Shown here piece after piece: positions 28,301 to 32,872 of a DNA stretch of 39,234 nucleotides. A program made the position numbers and the translations under genes. Within the stretch, counting starts at the first letter, position 1, and the number at the start of each line of letters is the position of its first letter. Below the pieces are notes generated by a model. It saw nothing but the letters and a program-made list of their open reading frames with translations, did no database searches and was not told the DNA's origin. This stretch comes from a virus. The stretch spans positions 1-39,234 of IMG/VR virus record IMGVR_UViG_3300022602_000218; one strand, given 5' to 3'.

Positions 28301-28852
28301 TCCACCGTCTGGTGTGAAAACATATTGATTATTTGTTCCTTCATTTTCTATAGTTACCGAGTATGTACTAGTAATTGCAAGCTGTTGTCCTCTAATTACA
28401 ATAGTTTGTGGACCATAAGGAAGCCAATAATAATTCTGAAAATTTACAAATTTATCCCAATCAATATGTGGATCCCAACTATAAAATTCTTGTGAATTTA
28501 GACGTTGGTGGTCTGTTGTATTGCCTCCAAATACATTAATCTGATTAATATAATCTTGATAATCTTTGAAAAAAGTTACATTATTCAAAGAATCTTGAAT
28601 TACAACACCCGGAGCTAGTTGATAATGTTGACGTGAGTTAGTCGGCGCAGTTACATAAACATCTGTTGATTTTGCCGCTTTTGCATTTATATCACCTATA
28701 TAACCTGTTACTTTTGTCAGTGTTCCTGGTTTAAGTAATTGGTCTACAGTTGATTGTAAAAACTTTTTATTAGAAGTAGTTTGATAAAATTTAGGTAATA
28801 AATTTGCACTTAAACCTGCACTACCTTCTGGGTTGTTTACTGAATTTGCCAT
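13370..28852 (-). CDS. Giant multidomain tail/baseplate structural protein (5160 aa)
   Basis: A single uninterrupted frame of 15.5 kb, starting at an ATG that overlaps the gp6 stop (TAATG). Rough layout: 1-1300, aromatic-rich globular part (YSWDPHIDWDKFVNFQNYYW near 125-145, PWEMLGFSIEPSWWTSVYGP near 1130, WRRSSYYPFSVLITAMLL near 1235). 1430-1790, three CBM5/12-like Trp/Tyr modules. 2170-3140, FG-GAP-like beta-propeller blades (FGRSIAVSDDGIYLAISDD near 2970) interrupted by Gly-rich repeats. 3420-3810, a conserved-looking alpha/beta part (RPRQSMFVNRFEALKEFF; VEFMK-like sequence is absent, but KARHNVGALDQPVTYPVDNL and EVKPYRTKVREY are present). 3850-4900, beta-sandwich repeats. 4895-4975, IEIRGERIEYF and LRRGTLGTG. 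I have seen such motifs in large structural proteins of marine T4-like phages. Its slot directly after gp6 is that of gp7 in T4 (1032 aa), so a wedge or rim role is inferred, possibly replacing gp7/gp8/gp10. It is not a tape measure: it is beta-rich and without long helices. Confidence 0.85.
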   Translation of the reverse strand: MANSVNNPEGSAGLSANLLPKFYQTTSNKKFLQSTVDQLLKPGTLTKVTGYIGDINAKAAKSTDVYVTAPTNSRQHYQLAPGVVIQDSLNNVTFFKDYQDYINQINVFGGNTTDHQRLNSQEFYSWDPHIDWDKFVNFQNYYWLPYGPQTIVIRGQQLAITSTYSVTIENEGTNNQYVFTPDGGSPDPTLKLYRGQTYTFRINSPGNPFNFRTSRSINPATIYSIPTIDSYSVTAGTITFLIPEDAPRLLYYQSDTDINLGGIIEIFDITENSNIDVAADVLGKQSYILPDGTALSNGMKVSFSGNVTPTSYATGEYYVEGVGSAIKLIQSSVLEIVSPYSIDELDQYDSTKFDSGPFSDATAYAGTKDYLVINRASRDHNPWSRYNRWFHQDVINKSATYNGDVPSLNQNARAIRPIIEFEADLKLYNFGTNAIVDIDVIDNFTTDAFTKVEGKLGYTVDGVSLTAGQRVIFTADTNPLVANNVYTVEFIDVDRTGNLQIHLVETIVPTVNQCVLITQGTINQSLMFWFNGTTWVSAQQKVKANQAPLFDVVDSNKISFGDITTYYGSTFKGTKLFSYKIGTGNADTELGFALSYQNVTNIGDIVFNFNLATDTFQYKESANIITTNISKGFLESQLYNGDSVYVNGWQTCNVTDTQAVVSIFKKSNKTNNFNINIFNEHSSSFTLPKQNVRVYVNSIRVATNLWSLVKNSVYYTVVFNTPVALTDIVTIKVYPPKETTINNVGFYELPLNLQNNPLNQSTGDFTLGEVSDHVNSIVDNIYNVGGAYTGNFPGDSNIRDLGNITQYGTKFVQHSGPISLSNYHITSETNNVIKAIQQAREDYNSFKKEFIAIASGLGVDADPVTMVNLILQKINANKPNVAPYYFSDMVPYGANVTTELKVVDSRIKTYPLSTVFTLDKLSNKAVGIYHTTGGVRTQLAYGRDYTFSTQSFIVITSNVVLSVGDVITTIEYDSTDGCFVPETPTKLGIWPAYVPQMYTDTTLINPQLMIQGHDGSQVLAYNDYRDALILELETRIFNNIKVAYNPEIFDIQKIIPSYARETDYSLTEFNEVLSANFYRWASLVGVDFTEQLNYDINNTFTYNYSENSGPGGTAIPGYWRGVYRYLLDTDRPNLCPWEMLGFSIEPSWWTSVYGPAPYTSDNLVLWDDLTKGIIREPGVPVFVKEGYVRPYLADHIPVDESGNLISPLQSGLSTGTITPSIDFNFVFGDVGPVEASWRRSSYYPFSVLITAMLLKPASTFGVLFDRSRIVRNLAGQLVYSDTNLRITPQDLVITSSYSSTTRLQTAGVVNYIVNLIFNQIFSNNQKSYAAYQTDLQTMNVQLSYRLGAFTNQDQFSLLLESKTPASTGNVFIPNEDYTVFLNSSSPIKKITYSGIIITKLNDGFQVSGYSQTQPYFVYYPYTQSGSTINVGGISEAFSVWTSNEQYTVGSIVQYEGGFYLTTVAHTSTDNFATNYFRSIPSLPVNGGQNATLRTAWNRKKPITIPYGFEFNNIQDTFDFIIGYGEWLKDQGFGFDEFNENLQSVSNWDQSGREFLFWTTQNWNVGQDKWSDWAPGQPVLYGAVVRYNGSYYSSNYNLPPADVFDSTKYSLLPGLSNVGSSVISLSPSAKLIKFYAPLAVVDSVTNSFYQYEIFKVDGTPVDPAHLDSYRSENVVTYTTTDNSSIYSATFYFIQHEHVITINNSTIFNDVIYNLSSGYRQQRIKVSGYITTGWYGGLDIPGFIFDAATINNWQPWQDYNMGDIVSFQGYYYSANKFLPGAAVFTTSDWSQLANKPKSQILPNWTNIATQFVDFYSTDVDSFDSAQQSVAQHLIGYQKRQYLDNIIQDPVSEFKFYQGMIRDKGTQNVLNNLFGVLTSDAEESLTFYEEWAVRVGQYGANNAYQQIEFIIDENIIRSNPQGYLLTQQSISNTNSFILEQVYKDVYLKPTDYNSNPFPALTYYSPLLRTAGYVNASDVFISLGKLSNINDLDSSGNRIHPAITEFNNGAYVWCVFDNPPDFWNVYRYTDSNLSVNNVSYSNSVLTITFTVLPKLTVGTWIGVNINLPPTNSTNIAKTVINGFYQITSVTLNTIKLAATISAFPSLTSEDFANITIYTFVSQRTNSIDNIDSVLPAQLLPGELLWTDDQGNGQWATWKYNPAYTTSNINFSNTVAQLNKGRAISVSKDGIIFTTSMSDGTVLVYSKPVSKNTWTDTQVIVPPVISESINSNAIQTYPTTGSIVEFVQAELINVVDLSYTGHQGSGYIALSNVPPVYTNVPLTGGTGTGATANITINASGQISNVQLININNQYSNGDILTASNTYLGGSGSGFSIRLKNNGGTGYTPLSGSNIYYQVPLTGGTGTGATANITVTNGKVTAAQLVFGGTGYALGDTLGVNPANVGGTGSGFSINVLSINGNPTSVISSVLAMSADNKWLAVGSPGASHVISRYKGTYNSSTTYYSQDIVVYNSVYYKIPTGYISFNITSVVAPSVENNYTATISFTAQTSAPFAIGSDIVIAGFTGVDSEYNGTFSVSGCTNSSVQFNTNSILTSPSVYGIVTGINQNYTLLPLYTSISGTTTSIASGALFTLNVTSPGVYNTILVSGGVGYSPGNVLTILGSSVGGVDGVNDILITVNTITSATGIATFTSSQASNTYTNSAGTKVYAPAVNAINVPSVVNVANSATFNVTTSVTGYHVTINSGGTGYYVGNVIKISGYNIGGTGVNPDSSNDVFITVKSVNTNGTILTISVNGSVAWEKTSYIAVDSTGFNSALVNQGVVSLYKQDALGNYNFVDTILSPVPQNNEYFGSTISFGNNVLYVTASGSNNVYTLNYSTTSSIVHAVTSYNPVGSSGTTLVVTSTVGIHPGMTITGTGFTSEQIVFAVINLTTLTISASPDSTPSGAITFASPGWAYGSILTGTSGTNYGNNIEVSADNSTLVITASAGTATGQVFVYKNSGNGFNLSSPTQTLTGTDTNFGRSIAVSDDGIYLAISDDLYSSSLYKKQGCVTIYSYESNSYTATQTVVAHEPEQLGLFGNKIAFMNNSSTLVVYSLNGTNTETSTFDNNTTTFDKEATQFVTFNPATGRVDVYDRYSTKWVFSETLPTTNQEFDGYGVGFGVGANQIFVGAPQYSTNGLTVGQIWNYSKTRNTFSWSIINSQIIIPDITKIKKAFLYNKELGKLVTYLDVIDPLQGKIPGPAEEEIKYKSFYDPAVYSYYDTTKYTDATVPANVNTGNNWSSAQVGTLWWNLSTAKFVNSYDQDIVYRTNTWNTLATGASVDIYEWVESSYTPAQWDALADTVSGLAIGISGKSLYSNSVYSTKYTINTTTNTPVYTYYFWVKNKVLIPDALGRNMSASDVSKLIADPQGQDYTYLAITGTNTFSLTNASKYLSDTNIVLSIEYWTIDKTDQNIHTQWKIISNDPNTTLPSAIEQKWFDSLCGVDMNGKLVPDVSLPLKLWYGVENRPRQSMFVNRFEALKEFFETINKFLIQYDIAYSNDISALETYDVPPTATSGLWNEEVSTDADLEFINVYTTPYNVLVSSDSRANGNWSIYSYDSTSKSWNRTLTKTYDVRNYWSYVDWYSTGYSQFTAADYLVNTFVDLNSIAPAMGELVKVLSGNSGGWLLLEKYADSTSVDWTQTYKVVGIQNGTIQFSSSLYAMITSNEGLDSDIFDGIGYDNNSSIELRIILNTIKNKILVGNDTFVQEYLNLFFDSVRYAFSEQIYVDWIFKTSFVKARHNVGALDQPVTYPVDNLSNFEEYVAEVKPYRTKVREYIDDYTSLDPASLPITDFDLQPVYENGKVVSIETSVVNGKIEAGDTAIQTYPWKFWLDNVGFSVTELVLVNGGSGYISTPTVTITSNSGSGATAQAFYSNGSINRIVLMTPGSGYLSAPTVTITGGLNTTGVAATAIAIIGDSVVRSNLIELAFDRTATVVNNTQLKKVETITTSGGLQFGLKWAPDIKINQSSVTVNGVPVLRELYTLTTVSTKVSGYTQYTGRITFSSTVVGTIVVTYMIDISMLNAIDRINYYYKPGVGQLGNDLAQLLNGVDYGGVIVDGLGFDISSGWGSAPFYTGSWDNYDSSFDDYTVTVAAGTYTFPITGVPFPSTWTSGTEINIYYIENYTTSYDNSSGEYSNQLDFNYSIFAEPITASIVTTVETTSVTATYQQVGSYTNLITVSSATGIQVGMAVSGSGFVSNQIVKSINGNVLTLSAIPDTTPVNGETLTFSFNFAGSDVLAVTSTANLYPGNSVTCSTADSLVYGTIITEIIDSYHVKISNILYVNLTANTNISFTRILVQPIDLVISSGGVVTLTNNLPSGNVVLNLTGQLNPVRLDAGDYVPITGSPTNSNAIIVTPVVVTSPFVFTLPVGVNGFEVSDGDEFIIRKSTSDGSTIPKNIDYDTSLSGGTTANSLGVYSTATGIAVDDIIIDGDGFTTATNSPAPEEVVPGQVVDTVAIKVFDRPYASNSTIKVDNYTGDGTTFVFNISQQPNSQQAVIVKVNGLIKTFNTDYSIDYRLKHVIFSSVPLAGQVVTIYSIGFSGSNILDLDYFVGDGTTLEFITNAKWETSITSIVYVDGTVVSPLLFKTDSTYETAGVVGIRFTSAPSLNALINFVIVNGNQPTFSITHTETVATNGGLTYNLTYPIGTSLPNETSMIVRVDNTILSAPINSYYTIQNNQLLYTVDSERVEPYGASVANIFVYVAGKLLTINTDYTVNMAGLTVLIDQTVYTTNVGAELIISVTSENGYFYNPVSGQITFTQAYDNTHTVEVIGSYDHTYLDIERTEVTVASAITSTPNSIKYFEYKQITGGIITLDRSVVDTNYVWLVQNNNLLTPTIDYKLNDDLITVQLARPPLAGDKISIITFGNNILKTGIAYMQFKDMLNRVTYKRLNANKQTTLAQDLHWNDSTITVVDASQLDIPNLTNNNYIPGVIEIRGERIEYFTKVGNVLGQLRRGTLGTGIYNLNKAGAKVQGIGASETIPYKDTVTSQTVVSVGGTTVNVDFVPTDVNAIEVFVGGYDNSGSWLPDTSYIVGNIVTVGQYTYRCIENHTSSTNFSDDSAEYWQFFVENIRLKKSAYSVFNVNNAPYSPAGDVSFPADFSIDKTTPVITLTNPLTTGTQVTVVRRIGKEWDSSVNVLYDNSIIAEFIKSASGIWYSDYKTTT
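19430..22320 (-). other. FG-GAP/beta-propeller-like region inside the giant protein
   Basis: Residues about 2177-3141 contain blade-like repeats of the form FG..I..S.DG..L.IS......G.V.IY: GRAISVSKDGIIF, VLAMSADNKWLAVGSPGASH, NYGNNIEVSADNSTLVITAS, FGRSIAVSDDGIYLAISDD and VGFGVGANQIFVGAPQYS. These match integrin-alpha-type blades. Other modules are inserted between the blades. The blade count of six or more is by eye. Confidence 0.6.
21751..22030 (-). repeat. Two-copy Gly-rich coding repeat (PLTGGTGTGATANIT)
   Basis: Nearly the same stretch is encoded at about 21981-22030 and again at 21751-21795, about 235 nt apart. Each copy gives PLTGGTGTGATANIT and is followed by a variable strand and a GGxGSGFS element. 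Related units (GGTGYYVGNVIKI near 20740, NGGSGYISTPTVTIT near 17310) occur elsewhere in the same protein. The synonymous differences show that this is an old protein-level duplication, not recent DNA copying. Confidence 0.7.
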
Positions 28853-31800
28853 TAATTTGATACTCCGTTAGGCGCACTTGTAATAGTTTGTGTTAATATA
28901 GATGGATTATTTAGAGCCGTGCCAGTGACTGTTTTAATATTAGAAGAAGTAAGACCTGATACAACGACAATATCTGTTGCTTGTGCACAGCTAATAAACA
29001 ATTGATTTCCGGCCGATTTTATTTCAAATAAACTACCAAAATACTGATCTGCTTGTTTTGGAACTATAACAAAATTACTAATGTTAGGTGCCATTTGATT
29101 TATTACATACGTAGCTAATTCTGAGAAATAAAATGTATCACCAAAGTCCCAGTTTTCTAAAGCAAAAAATTGATTTATAGCTGCTAGTACACCGGATTGT
29201 ATTTCTGAATTTGAAATAGCCACTGTTGGATTTACCACTACATTAAATGTTGCTTGTAAACTTGGATCTGCTGCAGATCCAAATAATAATGTATAACTTA
29301 CAGGATGGTATATAATTTCGTCACTTACAGCCTTTATTAAATCCAACGATGGACTTAACAAACTGTTCAACTGACTACTACTCGGCGGCAAAGGTTTACT
29401 GACATTTGCTCCATTAATCCATTGTCTGAACTGAGTATCATAGTCAACAGTTAAGACATAGATATCCATGATATTACTAGTTCCTGGATCTATACGACTA
29501 TCATAATCGGCACTATGAATATATTGAAATTTCAAATTGTCTCTACCAACATAGACTTGATAATCATGTGTAGGTACTAATGTGCCTAACAATAAATTCA
29601 ATTGTGTAACAGTTCCTGTATCAACAAAATAAAAATATTGACCGTCATTCCATTGATCTAAAGGATAAGCAGCATTTTTTGTAGAAAGAATAATAACCGA
29701 TCCTGATTCATTGCTAACATATTGGTAATCTTCTTGTCCGGCATTAATTAAATATTTTTGCTGTAATATAAAAGTTGTTTCGTTATCCGGTGCAACTATA
29801 TCTAAAAATAATTGTGGATTATCAACTACTCCGTTATTATCAGAGTCATAAAAACTTATCACAATTTTTGTAGGATCAATATAACCATCTTGGCCAATAT
29901 ATTCAGAAACAATTTGCCACGTCATGTCTTGAGTATAAGGATATGCTCCTCCGACCGATGCTGGATTTGTATTAATACTTAATATTTTGATTTTATCTGA
30001 AATTGTTTCACTGCTAATTATATCATAAATTTTCTGTGTAGAATCAAAATAAAATGTAATTTCTTTATCACTTTCAAATATATAACGTGTGTAACGTGTA
30101 GTTACTGTGTAACCTTGACCGTTTACAGTAAACAGCAATAACCAACTACTATCTAATCCGCCATTACTTGTATCACCTGCATAATCTAAATTAAACACAG
30201 AAGCTATATCTAAATTAGTCTGGAAAACAATTTGCCATGATTGACTTAATCCATCGTATCTTAATCCAAATTGTTGATTTGAAAATATAAGATCAATCAT
30301 TGTAGTTTGAACAGTTGAACTTATTGTTTTAACAAAATTTGGTATGATTTGGCTAATGCTAGGTGTAATTACTGTACCATTTGGTAGTACCAAAGATGTA
30401 ATTGTACGATTTAACGAAACTGCTCCGTAGCCTGTGGCTAATATACCTGTGTATGCAGCTCCAGAAGCATTTAATTGACCAGTACCATCACCTGCTACAT
30501 TTACAACTTCTGCCCATATGTAGGTTACACCACTTGTTGGTATACCTGATGAAGGAATAACTGTTAAAGCATTGTTTTGTTTTGTATTGAAATAATAACC
30601 CGATGGAGCATTAAATTTTAATAACGCACCTTCTGTAACATATGCTAGATTAGAATTTTTATTGTTAGAAGTATATGTTCCAATAGAAGCTACTACACCT
30701 GCATTAAGAATGTACCCAGTAGATTCTGTGCTATCACTTGTTACACTACGCCATAAAATAGATGTTGCAGTTGTAGAAACTGTATAATTTCTATAGTAGA
30801 AATTTCTAAGATTTGGATTATTAAGAATATCATAAATGTCAGTTAATATTACATTTTCAATATCAACTTGAGTAAGATATGTAAAATTTATTGAAGAACT
30901 ATAGTTGTCAAGGTATATCACACCATCATCTGCAAACAGATTTGTTGAACTGTATTTTCCTGTTGGGTCTACTAAATCAAAATATCTACTTATACCACTG
31001 CTTGTTCTGTTTATACTTTTAACTTTTGCTACTTGAAGATTAGCACTTAGTGGACTGATATTATAATCTTCTCCTGTAATCATTCTATTTTGTGTATAGT
31101 ATGTTTGAGGAGCATTTTGTTGAATACTAGCATTTGTCTCAGACGGTGAAGAGTTAGATATAGTTGAAGCTAAACCTAAATATACTGTCAATGTTTGACT
31201 CTGTCCAGTTATAGATGTATAAGGAATTGTAACTGATATGTTGCGCAAATCAGTTGGATTAATTGTATAACTTAGCCCATTACTAGATCTATAGTATACT
31301 CTGAATGTACCTAATGGTAGTTGTGCAAATGTGCCGTCACCAAACGCAATACTAATTTGGTCGTTTGTTCTAGTTATAACTTGATATACTGTGTTTATTT
31401 TACTATTAAGACTATTGTAAATTATATTATTACCAGTAAGTGAAGGCACTTGAGTCCACAAAGTAGTTTCTAATCCGTTTTGATCTAATTGATACAACCA
31501 CACATCTGTACTATTAATGTTTTGTACAGGAATGTCTACTTGTTGATTACTGCTAGGCTGTGTTATAGTAAACGTAGCAGTATTCAGTGCACCTTGTGTA
31601 AAATTAAAAAAGAATCCTGTTGCAGAACTACCTGCTCCGTAACCATCATCCTGATAAACACATGCCATACTATTAGCAATTTTAGGAGCTTCTTCGTAGA
31701 TGAATGGTTGTTTGCTGAATGTTGTGCTAGTTACTTCAAAATTCATATTAGTACCATTTACAGGTTTTGTAAAACTATAAACAGGCACATCATTATTGGT

Positions 31801-32373
31801 TGCATTGAATCTGTATTGAGCAGTTGCTACACCGTAAATAGTACTAGTTGCAATTGGATTACCGTATTGATTTGTACTAGGCAATGCAGCGTTAATAATT
31901 CTAATAAACTGGTCATACCAGTTAGTGTTTGATCCATCATTCCAAGTAATAACTTGTCCTGATAAATTTCTACCATTACTATCTATAACATTTTCAGTAG
32001 TACTAATTGTACTAAATTTTAGTAAACCGTTTGCTGCTACATTTCTACTAGCATTATAGCCAATCATACGTGCTAAACGCAATACACTATCACGACGGCT
32101 AGCAAGTTCTAGGAAGTTTTCACGGGCATTTAAGTCAACACGGAAAGCTATACTTTGCCCAATATAAGCAATAAGGTCAATAAGGGCAAGGTATTCGCTG
32201 GACTCGATATAATCGTTAAAATCTTCAGGAAAATTAGTACGGATATAGTCAATCATTGTTCGACGCAAATTGTCGAAATCGTAACTTTGGAAGTCAGCGT
32301 TCTTAAATGACTGATATATTTTTTGCCAGTCTTCGGATACTAGCAGGTTATTTTGTCTATCCGTTGAGCTCAT
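28852..32373 (-). CDS. gp6: Baseplate wedge protein, T4 gp6 family (enlarged, 1173 aa)
   Basis: gp6 forms the inner ring of the T4 baseplate that joins the wedges around the hub. The family signature is strong in the first 110 residues: NFPEDFNDYIESSEYLALID (47-66), IAYIGQSIAFRVDLNARENF (68-87) and LASRRDSVLRLARMIGYNAS (90-109). Near the C-terminus are SNIMDIYVLTVDYDTQFRQW and an ENWDFGDTFYFSELATYVIN segment like the baseplate-J/gp6 C-terminal part. At 1173 aa it is far longer than T4 gp6 (660 aa); the extra length lies in the beta-rich middle. It follows gp25 after a 46-nt gap that contains a late-promoter motif (RBS TTAGGAA) and overlaps the giant gene by one base. The gp25-gp6 order is as in T4-like phages. 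Confidence 0.93.
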   Translation of the reverse strand: MSSTDRQNNLLVSEDWQKIYQSFKNADFQSYDFDNLRRTMIDYIRTNFPEDFNDYIESSEYLALIDLIAYIGQSIAFRVDLNARENFLELASRRDSVLRLARMIGYNASRNVAANGLLKFSTISTTENVIDSNGRNLSGQVITWNDGSNTNWYDQFIRIINAALPSTNQYGNPIATSTIYGVATAQYRFNATNNDVPVYSFTKPVNGTNMNFEVTSTTFSKQPFIYEEAPKIANSMACVYQDDGYGAGSSATGFFFNFTQGALNTATFTITQPSSNQQVDIPVQNINSTDVWLYQLDQNGLETTLWTQVPSLTGNNIIYNSLNSKINTVYQVITRTNDQISIAFGDGTFAQLPLGTFRVYYRSSNGLSYTINPTDLRNISVTIPYTSITGQSQTLTVYLGLASTISNSSPSETNASIQQNAPQTYYTQNRMITGEDYNISPLSANLQVAKVKSINRTSSGISRYFDLVDPTGKYSSTNLFADDGVIYLDNYSSSINFTYLTQVDIENVILTDIYDILNNPNLRNFYYRNYTVSTTATSILWRSVTSDSTESTGYILNAGVVASIGTYTSNNKNSNLAYVTEGALLKFNAPSGYYFNTKQNNALTVIPSSGIPTSGVTYIWAEVVNVAGDGTGQLNASGAAYTGILATGYGAVSLNRTITSLVLPNGTVITPSISQIIPNFVKTISSTVQTTMIDLIFSNQQFGLRYDGLSQSWQIVFQTNLDIASVFNLDYAGDTSNGGLDSSWLLLFTVNGQGYTVTTRYTRYIFESDKEITFYFDSTQKIYDIISSETISDKIKILSINTNPASVGGAYPYTQDMTWQIVSEYIGQDGYIDPTKIVISFYDSDNNGVVDNPQLFLDIVAPDNETTFILQQKYLINAGQEDYQYVSNESGSVIILSTKNAAYPLDQWNDGQYFYFVDTGTVTQLNLLLGTLVPTHDYQVYVGRDNLKFQYIHSADYDSRIDPGTSNIMDIYVLTVDYDTQFRQWINGANVSKPLPPSSSQLNSLLSPSLDLIKAVSDEIIYHPVSYTLLFGSAADPSLQATFNVVVNPTVAISNSEIQSGVLAAINQFFALENWDFGDTFYFSELATYVINQMAPNISNFVIVPKQADQYFGSLFEIKSAGNQLFISCAQATDIVVVSGLTSSNIKTVTGTALNNPSILTQTITSAPNGVSN

Positions 32374-32390
32374 AATTATTCCTAATATAG

Positions 32391-32398
32391 TATTTATT
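32391..32398 (-). promoter_or_regulatory. T4-type late promoter motif (AATAAATA) for gp6 and the giant gene
   Basis: The minus strand reads AATAAATA 18 nt from the gp6 ATG at 32373, in the 46-nt gap between gp25 and gp6. The identical octamer is found in the divergent promoter region at 38219. The gap holds no other recognisable element except a 5-bp inverted repeat (CACAT-T-ATGTG) without a T-tract. Confidence 0.6.
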
Positions 32399-32419
32399 GA
32401 TTCACATTATGTGCATATT

Positions 32420-32863
32420 TTACTGGACTGAAGTTGCTAAACCGTTCGCTTGATCGAACTGCAACTGTAAATTTTGCTGTATATTGTAAATCAAATAAGT
32501 CAAAGTACATTCTATTTGTATACCTGTATCATACGGAGTAACTAACAGATTTGTTACTGTAACTCGAGGATCAGCATTAAAAATCTGATTAACATTCTTT
32601 ATTATCAAGCTCTGAACTTCAGGAGTCATTGGTTCAAAAATTAAATCCCAAATAACAGTTCCATAGTTAGGATTCATTAATCTTTCACCTTGGCGTACAT
32701 AAAAACTGTTAATTATATCTTGCTTAATTAACTCAAAATCATATAAGGCAAAGTTCTGTGTACTAGTGTTAACAGTACTAAACCCTCTGTACATTTGTGG
32801 TCTTATAGAACCAGTACTAGCTGGTGTATTAACAACTGGTTTGTGATATATTGAAGTTGCCAT
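32420..32863 (-). CDS. gp25: Baseplate wedge subunit, gp25/GPW family (147 aa)
   Basis: gp25 is the wedge protein that nucleates sheath assembly and belongs to the GPW/gp25 (lysozyme-like fold) family found in all contractile injection systems. The family core is visible: YDFELIKQDIINSFYVRQGE at 41-60, RLMNPNYGTVIWDLIFEPMT at 61-80, then the helix VQSLIIKNVNQIF and the strand pair DPRVTVTNLLV. T4 gp25 is 132 aa, and the excess here is a short N-terminal tail (about residues 1-35). The start is set by GGAGCG, which follows directly on the stop of gp5; the gap is 9 nt. The neighbours gp5 and gp6 confirm the assignment. Confidence 0.93.
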   Translation of the reverse strand: MATSIYHKPVVNTPASTGSIRPQMYRGFSTVNTSTQNFALYDFELIKQDIINSFYVRQGERLMNPNYGTVIWDLIFEPMTPEVQSLIIKNVNQIFNADPRVTVTNLLVTPYDTGIQIECTLTYLIYNIQQNLQLQFDQANGLATSVQ

Positions 32864-32872
32864 GTTCGCTCC

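Noticed and set aside
13370-28852. Giant protein as tape-measure protein
   Set aside because: Tape measures are helical and lie upstream with tube genes; this chain is beta-rich, follows gp6 and has lectin- and propeller-like modules.
31489-31932. 147-codon plus-strand frame opposite gp6
   Set aside because: It lies wholly antisense to strongly conserved-type gp6 coding sequence, is Cys/Ile/Ser-rich without any motif, and has no promoter; a shadow frame.
32403-32413. Inverted repeat CACAT-T-ATGTG between gp25 and gp6 as a terminator
   Set aside because: The stem is 5 bp with a 1-nt loop, without GC content or a T-tract; not a credible terminator.
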